From contig JAKTNV010000061.1 in the NCBI GenBank assembly GCA_022747635.1, positions 2,185,501 to 2,249,500 of the forward strand: a stretch of DNA of 64,000 nucleotides, given 5' to 3'. Below the pieces are notes generated by a model. The model was not told where the DNA came from. It was given only the letters and a program-made list of their open reading frames with translations, and searched no databases. Numbering within the stretch: the first letter of the stretch is position 1; every line of letters begins with the position of its first letter. The translations under genes were made by a program, and so were the position numbers. This document shows, one piece after another, positions 36,541 through 49,182 of this stretch. The stretch comes from Hetaerina americana. Lineage: Eukaryota; Arthropoda; Insecta; Odonata; Calopterygidae.

Positions 36541-37408
36541 GTCGTAATGGCAATAATTGAAGCATTAGCCTGCGCAATATAATACTAATTTATTACCGCG
36601 TGCATAACGCATGCTTGCAATGATGGCGGAGAGCAAGGAATACGAGATAGCACATCTAAAGCACCGTGCTAAGAGAAGAATAAACTTATGCCTGCTGACG
36701 TGTTTATAAGTTGAACAGTTTTAGAATCCTTTTGACGTCTTCATTTTTGAGATAACATGACGTTTTTTCATTAACTTTTGCTTGAACATTAAGAGCCTAT
36801 TCCATATTAGTTAACGAAATGATCGTTATCGTTACGAAACATGCATCCGCAACATTAATCCTCGCAGGTTGATCTATTTGGTTTAGTTGCAATATGCACG
36901 CTTTATAAACTGACGTGTCACCTTATATTCGCGAGCGCGGAGGCATGAGAACAATTCTAAAGATTTTTTTAATATACTGATTGATGCTATGGATGGCTGA
37001 AATCATTACTGTCCTATGAATCATAAAAATTTGAACAAATTCAAAATTGGATTTTTTCCGGGAATCCCTTAATTACTCAGCGCACATTCCTCGTTGGAAT
37101 ATGCTTTTAATTTTCTTCATTTCACATAGTCGTATCACATTCCTCAATGGATATGATCTTTTTCAAATGCCTCCAAGCTCAAAATTCATCTTGACCTATT
37201 TTGGAGTACGGAAGCCATATACTAAGCAACAAATTTATTAGCTTGGTCATAAAAATATTGCACTCGATTTTATTAGTCATTCCCAGGTATAATTTGTGCC
37301 AAATTTGGCAATTTATCGCCGAGTAGGTAGCCATAAGCAATGTGATTTGTTTCGCTGTTGATAATTAAAGGGTGTTATAAAATTAGAATTTTTTTAGCAT
37401 GAATATGG
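36541..37408. other. no recognisable feature
   Basis: AT-rich DNA; a 64-aa plus frame at 37047-37241 has no known domain. Confidence 0.5.
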
Positions 37409-37762
37409 GTGCCCAAAAATGGTGTGATGACCTTGTGCTCATTTCAAAGTGAAGGATGGGGTGACAGAGTGTTCTTCATGTCACACGGAATAACTCGTAC
37501 TTTGGAACAAGGCATTTGTTGCCTTCTGGATGCGGCGGCAACGCCCGTCAGCGCCAAGAGCGCGCGCCCTCTCGCCATCTCTCCCCTCGCGTTCCATTGC
37601 CGTATCGATGCACTGGAGAGATGCGTAGGAGGCCAAGTGAGTGATGCCAACACGAGCAAGAAATCAGAAAAATTCATCACCCCCGGACTTGGTGAAAAAG
37701 ATTCGTTGATCGCTTGGGTCAACTGCGTATCAGCCGCGAACATACGTCTCCGAAATTCATAG
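37409..37762 (+). other. unidentified 117-codon open frame
   Basis: An open frame of balanced composition, less GC-skewed than the other islands, encodes MPKNGVMTLCSFQSEGWGDR and onwards. The minus strand is also open for 99 codons across 37444-37743. Normal-looking amino-acid usage on both strands is unusual here. I recognise neither product, and I see no splice context or polyadenylation signal to support a gene. A transposon fragment or a chance frame is possible. Confidence 0.3.
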
Positions 37763-37931
37763 CGTCAAAGATTGCCTAGATACCTCTTTATCTGCGATCG
37801 TATCTTTGTCTTCGATTTCCACATCTTCATGTTTTCAAAGAGAGACTTGATCTTATCATTGAAATGAAATTTTCACCTCAAATTTTATTTTTTATATTTA
37901 AAGAAATAAATTTTAAAAACCCACAATTATC
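37763..37931. other. AT-rich spacer
   Basis: Nothing recognised. Confidence 0.4.
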
Positions 37932-38171
37932 AAACCTAGGCTTGGTTTAATAGATGATGGTAAGGCTCACCAAATACTAACCAACGGCATGTGAAATTCG
38001 TAATTTGCCACAATTTACCCAGTACCACCCATTTCCTCTCAGGAAGATCTGGTACCCGGAAAATCACACAGCATGAGTGAAGCTGAAGGTGACCAAGGGC
38101 GTCACCCGGAATCGAACTTGGGCACTACGGTGAGTAGCTCAGCGCTTTACTAACTTAGACAACCACGCCCT
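37932..38171 (-). mobile_element. diverged SINE (family 1), nearly full length
   Basis: Reverse complement gives head gggcgtggttgtctaagtta, a B-box-like caagttcgattccgg, body ccgggtaccagatcttcctg and a 3' part with gtgagccttaccatcatct. The order and spacing match the 50379 copy. Confidence 0.8.
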
Positions 38172-38800
38172 GATAAATGTATGGATTTTGAAATAAAACA
38201 CTAAGCGCTTCCCCTACATACGACTAATAGGCGGAAACGTTGCATGTATACGAGTATCCTCCACGAATTTACTTTTCGGGAAGACAAATAATTAATGTTT
38301 ACGTAATTTAGGGACTTAATCACTTTTTATAACTTCCGTGGATAAAGGTGATATTGAAACTTGCGCCCTTGTGTGCCCTTTCTTACTCAAAAAAATCGAA
38401 GTGGGAATATCACTTTTTTAAATTGGCAATAGTCAAGTGAACCGAAATATATGGGATAATTGCTTTGTTTTTCCCTCGACAAATCGTTGCTTTCAGCTCT
38501 TAACCGAAATTATTTTGACCTTGTACGGTTAAAATCGCGATTTTTCGAGTTTTCTTAATGGCCATCTGGTATTTCGGAGACCCAAGATTCCTCCTCCGTG
38601 GTGATACGATAAGTGAAGTATAAAAATTAAATTATGTCCGATTAAGTTCATTCCAACTGTAAGTCTATGGGTAGAGGGGAGGTTGAGGGGGAATCTACAA
38701 AGGTACGCTATAATTTGCGATTCCGCCTCAAATCTTTTATAAATCACTATCAGTGAGGAAAAAAAATTGAGTTGTCTTTCGAGCGAGTTCCGCGATTTTA
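38172..38800. other. no recognisable feature
   Basis: AT-rich DNA. Confidence 0.5.
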
Positions 38801-39120
38801 AATTTCATCAGAGTTGACGGAGTGGATGCCGGCAGTTGAATTGTGGCTGAGGAAGGGAGGTCGGACACTGGGAGGGGAGGCGTCGACGCTTTTATGAATT
38901 CCAGGGGAGGTTAGAGGGGCCCGTGAGGGGCGGGAGTGAGGGGAAGTGCTCTCGTGTGTAGTAGGATATGCGTCTTCTTGACGCGGGAGCCGATAAGGTG
39001 CATTAGGGAGCGGTCTGGGTTGGGGGCTTGGGTTGGGATGGGACGGGGAGGGGAGTGAGGGGAATGAGGATACCGGTGGAGAAGGGAGGGGAGTGAGAGA
39101 GAGTGACACTTAAGGATTGA
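38801..39120. other. GC-rich, purine-skewed island 8
   Basis: G-rich on the plus strand (ggggaggggagtgagggga). The minus Ser/Pro-rich frames of 70-103 aa reflect composition. Unidentified. Confidence 0.4.
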
Positions 39121-39703
39121 CATTTGCCCGTTTCTCGAATGTTACTCACTTATCGGCATCGAGTGACTTAACTTGTGTACTGAAAGTAGTGTGGTAGCCA
39201 TGTGACCACACGAATTTTAAAGCCGATTTACCTTGAAATCATTTGTGGAAATGCATTGGATTTACGTTTGATATTAGTTCATTTCCCCAAATTTAGCAAA
39301 ATGAGAACTGTCTTGGGTTTCGGTGTCTAAATCTTTTTTTTTTTTAATGTAAGATTATCTGCTACTAATCGTCGAACTACTATATACTTTGCTAGTAGGC
39401 TCCTAGTGCGTAGTTGCCTGCTTGGATTTCATTTTTTTGCATATCACTTTAGTAATACTTATTTCACAGGGTTTCGATGTTATTAATGCACCTGAGTTAA
39501 CGTAAAGCATACCGCTACTCAGAATTAATGATTTCACTCAATGGTTTAGCCTTTTTCATTCCTTTTTACTCATACATGTACTTTATAACTCTCTTCGGGC
39601 AAAATTGGGATTTATTTCGAGTTCCAAAGAAACCAATCACTAACTAAAATAAAAATAATCACGCTTAAGCTAAGTGTTAATTATGGATGTCCGAATTTAT
39701 ACC
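39121..39703. other. no recognisable feature
   Basis: AT-rich DNA. Confidence 0.5.
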
Positions 39704-39779
39704 TCTATATATATGTATATATATACATATATATATATATGTATGTATGTATATATATATATATCTATATACATATATA

Positions 39780-39815
<36 letters not shown>

Positions 39816-39893
39816 TATTTATATATATATATATATATATAATATATATATATATGTATGTATATATGTATGTATATATGTATGTGTGTGTGT
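39704..39893. repeat. (TA)n/(GTATA)n microsatellite
   Basis: About 190 bp of TA repeats broken by gta, gaat and catata units, ending in a (GT)n run. Confidence 0.9.
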
Positions 39894-41487
39894 GTAGCAA
39901 AATTTAGCTCGGAAATAAAAGTCAGCTGCATTTTCCTAGCTTCCGCTTAGTTACGGCCTTGGAGATTTTTTCCATAATTAGTGCACTGATATTTTTAATT
40001 ACTGCAGAAAAACATTGCTTGATGAAGGTTATTTTTCGCACCTAATTTGTGTCGTTCGTTTCTTTCTTCCCCTTAATAAATAGTATGGGAAATTAAGGAC
40101 TGCCTATGTCCAAATTCATCGGCGGTGTATTCGTTGGCACGAATCCCACATTCTGAAGAATGTAATTTTGGGCGGTCAACTCAATTTTCGGCCTGGCTCA
40201 AACGGTTTCCAGAGTGCTAGATTAAATTTAAGTTGTACTCATTACTCGTTGTACTCAAGCCCTGCAATTCCTAGACATGTTGTAGTATCTGACATAGTTT
40301 TAATGATCTCAAACCCCTTATCTTTCACGCCTTCCCCTTTACCCTAATATTTTTTATGTGTGATGTCCCTAGAGAAGAATCTTATTACCGTCCCTTTCTC
40401 TCTGAAGCCGCCTCGAAAATAATATGGGAGAATGACTACTGACCTCAGCGATACGTGACAGGACTGCCAATATATTTAAAATCTGCTTCTGAGCAGCATA
40501 ATAAATTCTCCATCTACGTGATATATCTCGTTTAAGGAGCTTGTTAAAAAATGAATGGTGCGAAACTACCAACTGATATGAACATGTCATATTGCCTTGT
40601 TAACGAGAAGACAGTAAATTAGTGGCATAATTCCCTCAACTCTTCTCATATACGAGAATTAGTCCTAATGTCATTTTGAAAAATTCCCTCAACCCACAGA
40701 TAATTTTCTTCCCACTGATTAAATGTCAATGGTAGTTCTATGTATACGGTTTTTCTTTTCATGAAAATGTCGGAATGTATGGAGCATCCTTGTTTTCCAC
40801 CTCCAAATTAATAGAATAAGTGGTCGGTTTTTTCCTTGTCGTGGACAATCTACTTCCGCTTCCTAAAATAGTAATCGCTTTTATATAATGTACATATTGC
40901 GGTTACTAGTAAGGTAAAGATGCGAATGAACAATCCTAATGCTAATGTGGCAACAGAACTACGAAAAGAAATCATGATATAATTACATTTTTTTATAATT
41001 ATTTATATTCGTGGCAAATAATTTATCAAAAATTGTTTTTTTATTTATTTGTGAAAAAATGAAAATTCAATCGTTGGCTTCGCTAAATTTTATTTTTTTT
41101 AATGGTGCACTAGGTAGGACGTTTTTTTTGAAATTGAGACAAGCGCTTTATTGAATAAGTATATTTACAAAGTTATAAAGAAAATATTAATTTCATTTTG
41201 ACAGAAACAATACTTTGATTATTCTCCGTGATGAATGGCATGTATAATAATATAAGATAATTTACAAGCTATCTGAAACAAGCAATCGACATTAGCTATT
41301 TTCTAGATTTTTAATAATCTTGGTTTTGAAGGTCATTTAAGGTTTTGCTTTATACATTTAACCAACCGAATCCGTCATTTTAGTGAAAAATATAATTCAT
41401 TTTTATTATTATTTTGTCATAAATGTTTTACAGCAAGCTTTAGTGTATCAATAATTTTATTCTAATTTCTGAATGTTTAGCCCCATA
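39894..41487. other. AT-rich desert
   Basis: No supported gene or recognised repeat. Confidence 0.5.
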
Positions 41488-41551
41488 TGGATGATATGGG
41501 ATGGATATGGATATGGATGGATGGATATGGGATGGCCCCATGGGATGGATA
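41488..41551. repeat. GGATAT/GGATGG minisatellite
   Basis: Short degenerate repeats of ggatat, ggatgg and gggatgg lie at the 5' edge of the LINE fragment and may mark its truncation junction. Confidence 0.75.
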
Positions 41552-42247
41552 TTAATGTTAGCAAATGCAAATCCATCACTTTTAGCAATAAGGTAAATGG
41601 AAACAATAGGGAATATAAATTCTCAGAAAATGTCATTCCTAGAAGTGATACTTGCAAATACTTAGGTGTATATTTAACTAAGGACTTAGGGTGGGGGCTA
41701 AATGTGGAGTACATCTATAAGAAAGCTTTCAAAACTCTTCATTGGGTAATGAGAAACCTCAAAGGGAGCGTTAGAGCAACCAAGGAGAGGCTTATCAGAC
41801 CCTAGTAAGACCAATTTTAGAGTACGCTTCTCTTGTATGGGACCCTCATGAAGAAGGTCATATTAAAAAACTGGAAAAGGTGCAAAGAAAGGCTGCCCGA
41901 TATGTACTGGGGAAGCACAGGAGGATGGAGAGTGTGTCTGACATGCTAGAAACGCTGGGCTGGGAACCTCTAGAATCTAGAAGAAAAGTAAGCAGACTTT
42001 GTGGAATGTTCCGAATTTTTAAGGGGGAGAAAGCTTCGGGCGGAAAGAAAGAGGCGGGGAACCCAAATTTTATAGGCAGAAATGGTCACAAATTTAAGAT
42101 AAAATGCCGGGCACAGAGAACAAATAAAAAAAATTTTCTTTTCTAAATAGAACAATTGTTGAGTGGAACACCTTACCTGCAAAAATATTCGAGCCCTTTC
42201 CTAACAGAGTGTATACTTTTAAGAATAGATGTAAGGCATATATGTAA
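41552..42247 (+). pseudogene. C-terminal reverse transcriptase fragment, frameshifted
   Basis: The reading begins INVSKCKSITFS and goes through DTCKYLGVYLTKDLGW, which fits the end of the palm and thumb of LINE reverse transcriptases. One frameshift near 41795 separates it from TLVRPILEYASLVWDPH and LEKVQRKAARYVLG, a very typical block. A second frameshift near 42135 leads to the terminal IVEWNTLPAKIFEPFPNRVY ending at the stop at 42245-42247. The YADD catalytic part lies upstream and is missing, so the copy is dead. Confidence 0.85.
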
Positions 42248-42490
42248 TAATTTGATTGATGTGTGGTGTATGGTATTATATGTAATAGCTTAATTTTTTT
42301 TTTAATTTATCTTTTTTTTTCTTGCTGATTAATGGTTGTAAATGGGATGGGGATTCACTTGTTTTGTTAAAGAGATTTGTGTTTTGAAGTCTGGTTTTAT
42401 GTATTATCTTTTGCAATTATTTGGGGCTTGTGTGCCACCTGACAATGTCTATCAGTACATGTGTATTTTTAATAATAATAATAATAATAA
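41552..42490 (+). mobile_element. 3' end of a CR1/Jockey-like non-LTR retrotransposon
   Basis: A 5'-truncated copy with the end of the reverse transcriptase gene, a 3' UTR of about 230 bp and an (AAT)n tail at about 42470-42490. It belongs to a different LINE family from the one at 493, 6099, 24900 and 28511 and lies in the opposite orientation. Confidence 0.85.
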
Positions 42491-42902
42491 TTTCCCAACT
42501 ATAAAAATAGCTCAGATTGCCGCATAATATAAATCTGATTTCGATTTGGCCTGAATCCTCCATTTATGATTGAGGCATAATCCTTGGTTCATATTAAAAG
42601 ACCAAGAAAAATGAAAATCGCTATAATGCTATGAATTGTTATAAAAAGTCATGAGCAAGTTTATATTGCAACAAATTTTAATTAGAATTTCAATAAATTA
42701 GTAAATTAGTATATCATTATCATGAAAAGTATCTACTCTTTAAAGAACGAATTCTTACGCACCGGATCTTTTAATTTGAAATTTCTAAGCTGAAGAAATA
42801 AATCTGCTTACAATAACTACTAACTGCAACGAATATGCCAATTTCTCTGGTTGGCGGGTTTCGAATATCAGCAGTCTTAAGCCATGAAAACTTTTCAAAG
42901 GG

Positions 42903-42903
<1 letters not shown>
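42491..42903. other. no recognisable feature
   Basis: AT-rich DNA. Confidence 0.5.

Positions 42904-42965
<62 letters not shown>
42904..42965. repeat. (TA)n microsatellite
   Basis: A pure TA tract at the left of a foldback-arm fragment. Confidence 0.9.
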
Positions 42966-42970
<5 letters not shown>

Positions 42971-43024
42971 TCAAACACGAAATCCCGCCAAACGGCGAAT
43001 AAATACTCATATATACAGAAACAG

Positions 43025-43028
<4 letters not shown>
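42966..43028. mobile_element. solo arm of the foldback element, copy 3
   Basis: cacgaaatcccgccaaacgg through tacagaaacagatat is identical or nearly so to the outer left arm at 12314-12366. It lies between two (TA)n tracts without the second arm or the loop. Confidence 0.85.
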
Positions 43029-43061
<33 letters not shown>

Positions 43062-43070
43062 ATATATATG
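43029..43070. repeat. (TA)n microsatellite
   Basis: A TA tract at the right of the foldback-arm fragment. Confidence 0.9.
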
Positions 43071-46000
43071 ATTTTCTAATTGAACTATTCTGAGTTTAGC
43101 TTGAACTATTAAACAGTCACACATTCATACAGATTATAGAAATGTATGTCTTTAATAGTTTATTTAACTTCATCTAAGGACATTGGTCCACTTTTTTATG
43201 AATACCATATCAATGACACTGTTTTAGCCGTTGCTGGGTGGAATGTCTCCATTTGAAAGATAACAGTAACGCATAAATGTCACAATTGTGGAAAATTGTG
43301 TTGATAATAGAAACCACAATTGTGTTTCCGTTATCTGTACTTAAAAATATCAAGTGAAAATGAGACATGTGTAATAGAGGACGACTCAAATTCGCCAGCT
43401 TAGGATTTGAAGTGTACTCACTATTATTTGTAAATTGTGCTAACATGTGTAGCTGAGTAAAACGTTTTCCTTGATGGTGTGGAAATTTAGGTGGCGAGGT
43501 CTCATCTGTCATTTCGGGTAAATAAAACAAGCATTAACATTTTTTTCATTTGCTAAACATTTGAAGTAAATCGTTTTACTTAATTTTGAAGAATGATGGA
43601 TATTTTGCGGGCGCCTTTGTCAACCTTCCAGAAACAAGTAGCACGCTTATATAAAAACTCGGTATTAGGCACATTTTGGTGCTGAGTGAGCTACTATGTA
43701 GATAATATTCCTGAAAAAGGAGTTAGAATAATCGGATTTTGATACTGGAATTGCTTGTTTTCATTATTTTACTGTTAATAAATTATACTAAGACTTATTT
43801 TCAGACTTAAATATGTCTCTGTCAAGATTGAATTATTCGAGCAACTTTTATCTTAATGGCATTGATAATAACTCGCTATATCTATTGTTAACCTAAACGA
43901 GCTGCCAAGCCCTCCTTTATTCGTCGCGTAAAAGAGACATAAGGAAAACTGGATATATGCAGTAAAGAAGACGCGTTGCTGATTGAGTCAGGTTAATTGC
44001 TCACGAAACTTCAGAGAGAAAACCATAAGAATGTAGGTAATATTGATTGCGAGAACCAACTGAAGCCATTGCTATCGAAAAAATTAGAAAGCGAAAATCC
44101 ATGGGTCACCAAGTCATACCTGAACTAATTACAATATTTAAGTAGAACAGTATTAATGGGATAAATTATACGACTTATCGTTCCTAAAAATATTTATAAT
44201 TTATTTATTTTGATAAACTGATATAACTTGGAAGGTCTCCTAGGCGATGATGTTCAAAATGTATTTATTATTAGCCCCATTGTATTAGGGTAGAAGAAAT
44301 TGTGTCAATAAAATAAGAAATTAAGTGTGCAACAGATATATATTTTTTTTCACGAAATACAAGGGATGAGAATGAATTTCTCCGGCAGAGCTAGGGAAAG
44401 AAATAATTTTGGATCGAAAGCAGTCTGTTGTGCAATCACCTCCCGCCACACACCTTAGCGGTGGCTTGAACGTTACCATGTATGTATGAATGAAATATTT
44501 ACTACCATAATAACTATTAATTGGCTCACGATGAAATTTATTTCGTTTGTTCCCATTTTAACAGTATTTTAAAGAGCTTATGTGACAAGAGCGAAGGAAT
44601 AGATGCGCTTGTGAATTGACGACAGTTTTATCTTGTATCTATTGAGAGATGTATTAAAAAAGAGTACCACCGTATTCGCATTAACTGAGTGCGTCATAAA
44701 TTGAGATGAAGTGTTTTAGAAAATAACAAGTGGCCGTCATAACTGCCAATTAAACGGAAATTTTGGAGTAAATCCATGAGTTAGGAACATTAGGGTCATT
44801 GAAATGAATTCAAAAGCTCAGTCTCTTGCTTATATATGCTGAGATGATACCATAATAAAAATACCCGTGTGCCACTATAAAAAAACATGGGATGAAAATA
44901 TTGAGACAATATTTTATGGCTATTGTTAATATATAAACCATTTATTTAACAAAATGGATTATACTCGTCTTCTCTTTGGGAATTTATTGATTACCGTCAG
45001 TTGAAATACTTCGAGGAATTTTTTTGAGCTTAATCTTTCGGCAAGAGGTGCACTTGAGAAAAATATTGAAATAGTTTCAGCGCACTTGGAAAACTCAAGC
45101 AGTTTGATTAAAATAAATTGATCCGCAATAAAATTGATTTGGTGACTCAATTACCTCAAGTAATTGTCCATTAGTCGAACTCAAAAATGATTAAGATTTA
45201 TCTATCATCAAAGTGTCCGACTCTCCATTTCGTCTCTCGAACTTAAGTAGTGATAACTGTTATCAAAGATTCTATCTACACACCACCTTCGGAATTAAGA
45301 CGTTTTCAAAATCTTTATCTCATTTCTAAGAGAAAATATGGCTATAACAACGCACTTTGGGGACTTTTTAATATTTGCGTAATCTATGTCTAACTTATAA
45401 CTTTGTTACTGTTAAAGATTAATTAGAATAACCTAGAAATATAAAAATACTTCAAATCCTCATGCTTTCCAGATTATTTCATTGGTTTTATTTATATTTT
45501 CCTCGTGGTTAAAAATCAAGTTCGATGCAATTCATGGATTACAATGAGGTTGGTAGAAGGGTCTTACAGTAATAAATCTTAATGGTGTTTTAAGTACGAA
45601 CTTTAAAATAAAGAAGAAAAACTGATTGATCGCCTGAAGTTCTTTCAACACATTGTTGATAACCAGATTTAAGTCTGAATAACCGCTTGTATATTCTTAA
45701 TGATACTCTAATGATACTCTCATCTTTGGACGAAAATATTCGTCAAGCATATGAAAACATATTTGAAGCATGATAAGAGAAAATTGTCAATCCGGGCCTC
45801 CGTAATGAATCAAATTATGCTTCCTATCAGAATGGTTCTCGACTCACTTAATAACAGCATTTTTTTTTAATTCTGGCATAAAATTTACTACTTATTTTTT
45901 GAAAGGGTTGAAACACTAATGTCATCGACATTCACCAATTATTTATGCAAATCAATTAAGTCCCACTTGAAGTTAAACAATCTTGGGCGGCCCAAACGGA

Positions 46001-47854
46001 GGTTGGATGGGCGTCCATCACAATTGTTTGCATGTCTAAGTGTGGCAAGGAGTTTATGCATGGGTTGGCACTGTGGATAAAAAGGTCTAATAATAAGCGC
46101 CCTTTGCTCCTTTCTAATATCGTAGCGCATCAGAAATCAACCAATCAAGAGACCACTTTTCCTGGATGGATGGAAGCTTTTACGTGAAAAAAATCATTCA
46201 CATTCGTATGTATTATGCGATTATATCTTTGGTTAATTTTTGTTTTGCTTTCAAGGATTTTTCCAGTTGATAATGTGCAATCTAAAGGAACAAATAATAA
46301 TGGTGATTACGATCGGCTAATTGAAGAGTGTGAACTCGGTCATTCACTTATACCTTCCAACACTGATTTTCATCTCTAGACCAGATGGACCATGGCTACC
46401 TTAGCACATCACCTGCATTCTTTAATAGTTTTAGTTAGAAATTTCAATACATTTTTGCTCCAGGCATGAAATCAGCGATTTGTGAAATTCTATGAATTAT
46501 TGACTATTATGGTGAAATGAATTTTCAGACATGTCGTGAAAACGGTCATTAATGATATTAAGATTTTAAATACGTAACAGCAGTTTTGAAATCTTAAAAC
46601 AAAAGTTTCATCGTTTCTAGTCACATTTATCTGATAAAATTCAAATAAGCACCTCCTCATCAGTTTAAATAGGTTATTTAATTGGCTTAGTTCATTGAGT
46701 ACAATAAAAATACACATAATAACATATTAAACGCAATATTTGGAAGTAAGTGACGAGACAGTTATGAGTTTTAATAATATCACAAATGTTCAGCTTTTGT
46801 TAATCTGGATTTCGCGACTACCGTTCAACGGTATAGTATTGTTTGAGAGAATATGTCAAAGGGACAATCTGAAATGTGGTAATACTTTTTTGAATTATTT
46901 TTCCATTCTTTATATAGCTCTGAATAACTGAATTCAGAGAAGAACGATTTCTGATAATTATATTTTCAATTGGAACAATGTATAATATATAAGAGATGCA
47001 TACGTGTATTTTTCACATTTTGATACGCAAGTTGATGATCATGTTTCTCCACGCAGTTGTGACTGCAGTCTCCCCCAAGGATCCTAAGGTAGAATCGTAA
47101 ATTCCTTATCAGCTGGGAACATCGGCATCTTCAATATATACTATATGCGTGATTAGAAGTTATAAACGGAAGATCGAGGTTGAAAAATGAATATATCCGT
47201 GACTTAGTGTGCCTCGAGCTCTTTCTGCGACTTTAAGATGGAACCATCTGGCAGGCCTTGACTCATTAAGACGGTGAACTGCGGACTAACCGATCGCATT
47301 AAACATCCTATCTAACCATCGACTGACTTTGTCTCCACAAATTTCAACAGTGGCTTGAATATTAAAAAAAACTATATCTACCTAAAATTGCTCCTGTCTT
47401 CTTCGTCATCTTCCATAGGGAAACAATGAAATGACACTCTCCGTCTTTAACCATAAGCTCCACGAATTTAAATGACAGCTCCAATGGCTCACAGCAAAAT
47501 TCGTCGTGGAAAAATCGTGCAGCTATTAGATATTTTCCCTTGGTCCCACTCTCATCTCCTCTCAAATTTCCTCTCCTTCAATAATTTTTTTAAATTGTTT
47601 TTGTTTAATGTCATTTTAATTCCGGTAGTGTTTTAAAATAAAGCATTTTAAGTTCTTGAATGGTCATAAAGCATCTTAGTTACCGAGTGACATTCGCAGC
47701 TGAGGGGAGGTTCTTTACGAAAAGGAGACTTGGTTACTCTCGTTGGATGGTTATAAACGAAAAAGAGATACTTCTTAAGCAAAACTAATGCTTATTATTA
47801 TGCTACCGTTGCATGTACAAGTATGTAGTACTGTTTATCGTAAATACAACTAAT
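43071..47854. other. AT-rich desert
   Basis: Nearly 5 kb without a supported gene, SINE, LINE or long repeat. A small hairpin with arms cacaattgtgg and its complement lies near 43280-43324. Short frames (for example 43210-43530, minus) lack recognisable domains. Confidence 0.5.
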
Positions 47855-48040
47855 ACACGGGTACCAACGGTGTGAAAACTAGACGCCGTTCCATAAGCAA
47901 GTCCATGAAATTTAGTATTTATTAATTGGTACTAGTATCTTGGGGAACTATTCCTAGGTATCGATACTCGGGTACTTGTATCTCGGGGAGAGTTCTATAT
48001 CGATACTGTAACCGTACTAGTAGAAGCACTTGATTAGAAT
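47855..48040. repeat. GTACC/GATACT-rich cluster, possibly hAT-related
   Basis: Repeated words tatcgatactcgggtac, ttgtatctcgggg and tatcgatactgtaac resemble the clusters at 35225-35400 and 35815-35940. They may be subterminal repeats of a hAT-type element. Ends not defined. Confidence 0.35.
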
Positions 48041-48153
48041 TTGAATACAGATGGCATGTTCAGTTATTTACAACCTCAGTTACTATCATCAATCTTGGCA
48101 TCTGTACTTCTTTAATCATAGAGGAATGCTTTAGTAATTTGAGCAGTGCATAC

Positions 48154-48660
48154 CTGCAGTGGTTAACAAAGTGCCTAGTGGATGTGGGTGAGGTTCTTCG
48201 CCGACGAGGGGCCGGTGCAACCGGCGGCGGGTGGGCCGCTCGCAAACCCCTCACCAGCCGAATCCCTTTCCCGCCCCGCCCGCCCGCCCGCATTCACCCG
48301 CCGGGAACCCGCGGCGGGGGCCGAGGCAGCATTCTTGGGCAGCAGCCGACTCCCGACGCCCTTCCCGGACGCTAATTTATCAGGCGCACTTAGTAAATCC
48401 GTGCAAGCGGGCGGGCAGGCCGCGTCATGTCCCGCGCTCCTAATGGAACGTCCCGTCGGAGGTGGCTGCGGAGGGGACGGGAGTTCGGAGGAGGGGGAAG
48501 GCGAGCTGGGAAAAGTGGGGTAGAGTGTGGCTTCGATTTGGGTTTCCCGGAGTACGTCCGTTACGCACCATCGCGTTGCATCTTGCAAGTGGGCAACGCC
48601 AAGATTCATGGGGCAAGGGAGGGTCTAAGGGAGGGGACAGGAGGTTACGATCAGAAATCA
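48154..48660 (-). other. CpG-dense island 9; candidate untranslated first exon and promoter
   Basis: The most CpG-dense stretch besides the al exon (cccgccccgcccgcccgccc; ccgcggcggggg). On the minus strand it ends at 48154 in ctgcag|gtatgc, a strong splice donor, and composition drops to AT-rich just beyond. The al exon on the same strand has an acceptor at 3014, so this could be al's first exon about 45 kb upstream. The 144-aa minus frame is compositional. Transcription is not shown. Confidence 0.35.
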
Positions 48661-49120
48661 AAGGACCGACAGTCAACGTGGTTTTCACCGTGAATTCTCA
48701 GAGCGGTGGAAACGTTACGAATATTTGTAAACCATAAAGGTTTGGCAGGTTAGATGCCAGTTTGAAGTGATAAGCCAGAAATTATTTAAATTAAAAATTA
48801 GGATGAAGAAAACACTTGAATTGGACGCATGTGTGGAGCATATTTTAAAGATGGAGACATTTAAAAAAATTAATTTTCCCTCTCCATTGAAAAGAGATTC
48901 ATTTTTAAATGAGTTTGCTTCAACGTTGTTCTCATGTAATTTTGATGCCAGACCATACTATTTTTAATTCATCTTTGTCATGATTATAAAATTCGGAATG
49001 GATTGAATAGGTGAATCTCACATATTTCTTTGCCTGAATACTATAAAAAATATATGGACTCAGAAATAAGTTTTGGCCACATTCTACAATGAGACCTCGC
49101 TCTACCCGGTTACAATTAGA

Positions 49121-49122
<2 letters not shown>
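48661..49122. other. no recognisable feature
   Basis: AT-rich DNA. Confidence 0.5.

Positions 49123-49181
<59 letters not shown>
49123..49181. repeat. (TA)n microsatellite
   Basis: A pure TA tract. Confidence 0.95.

Positions 49182-49182
<1 letters not shown>

Noticed and set aside
48175..48609. 144-aa minus-strand frame as the N-terminus of a protein
   Set aside because: Pro/Ala-rich with no domain. The island is better explained as promoter or untranslated exon.
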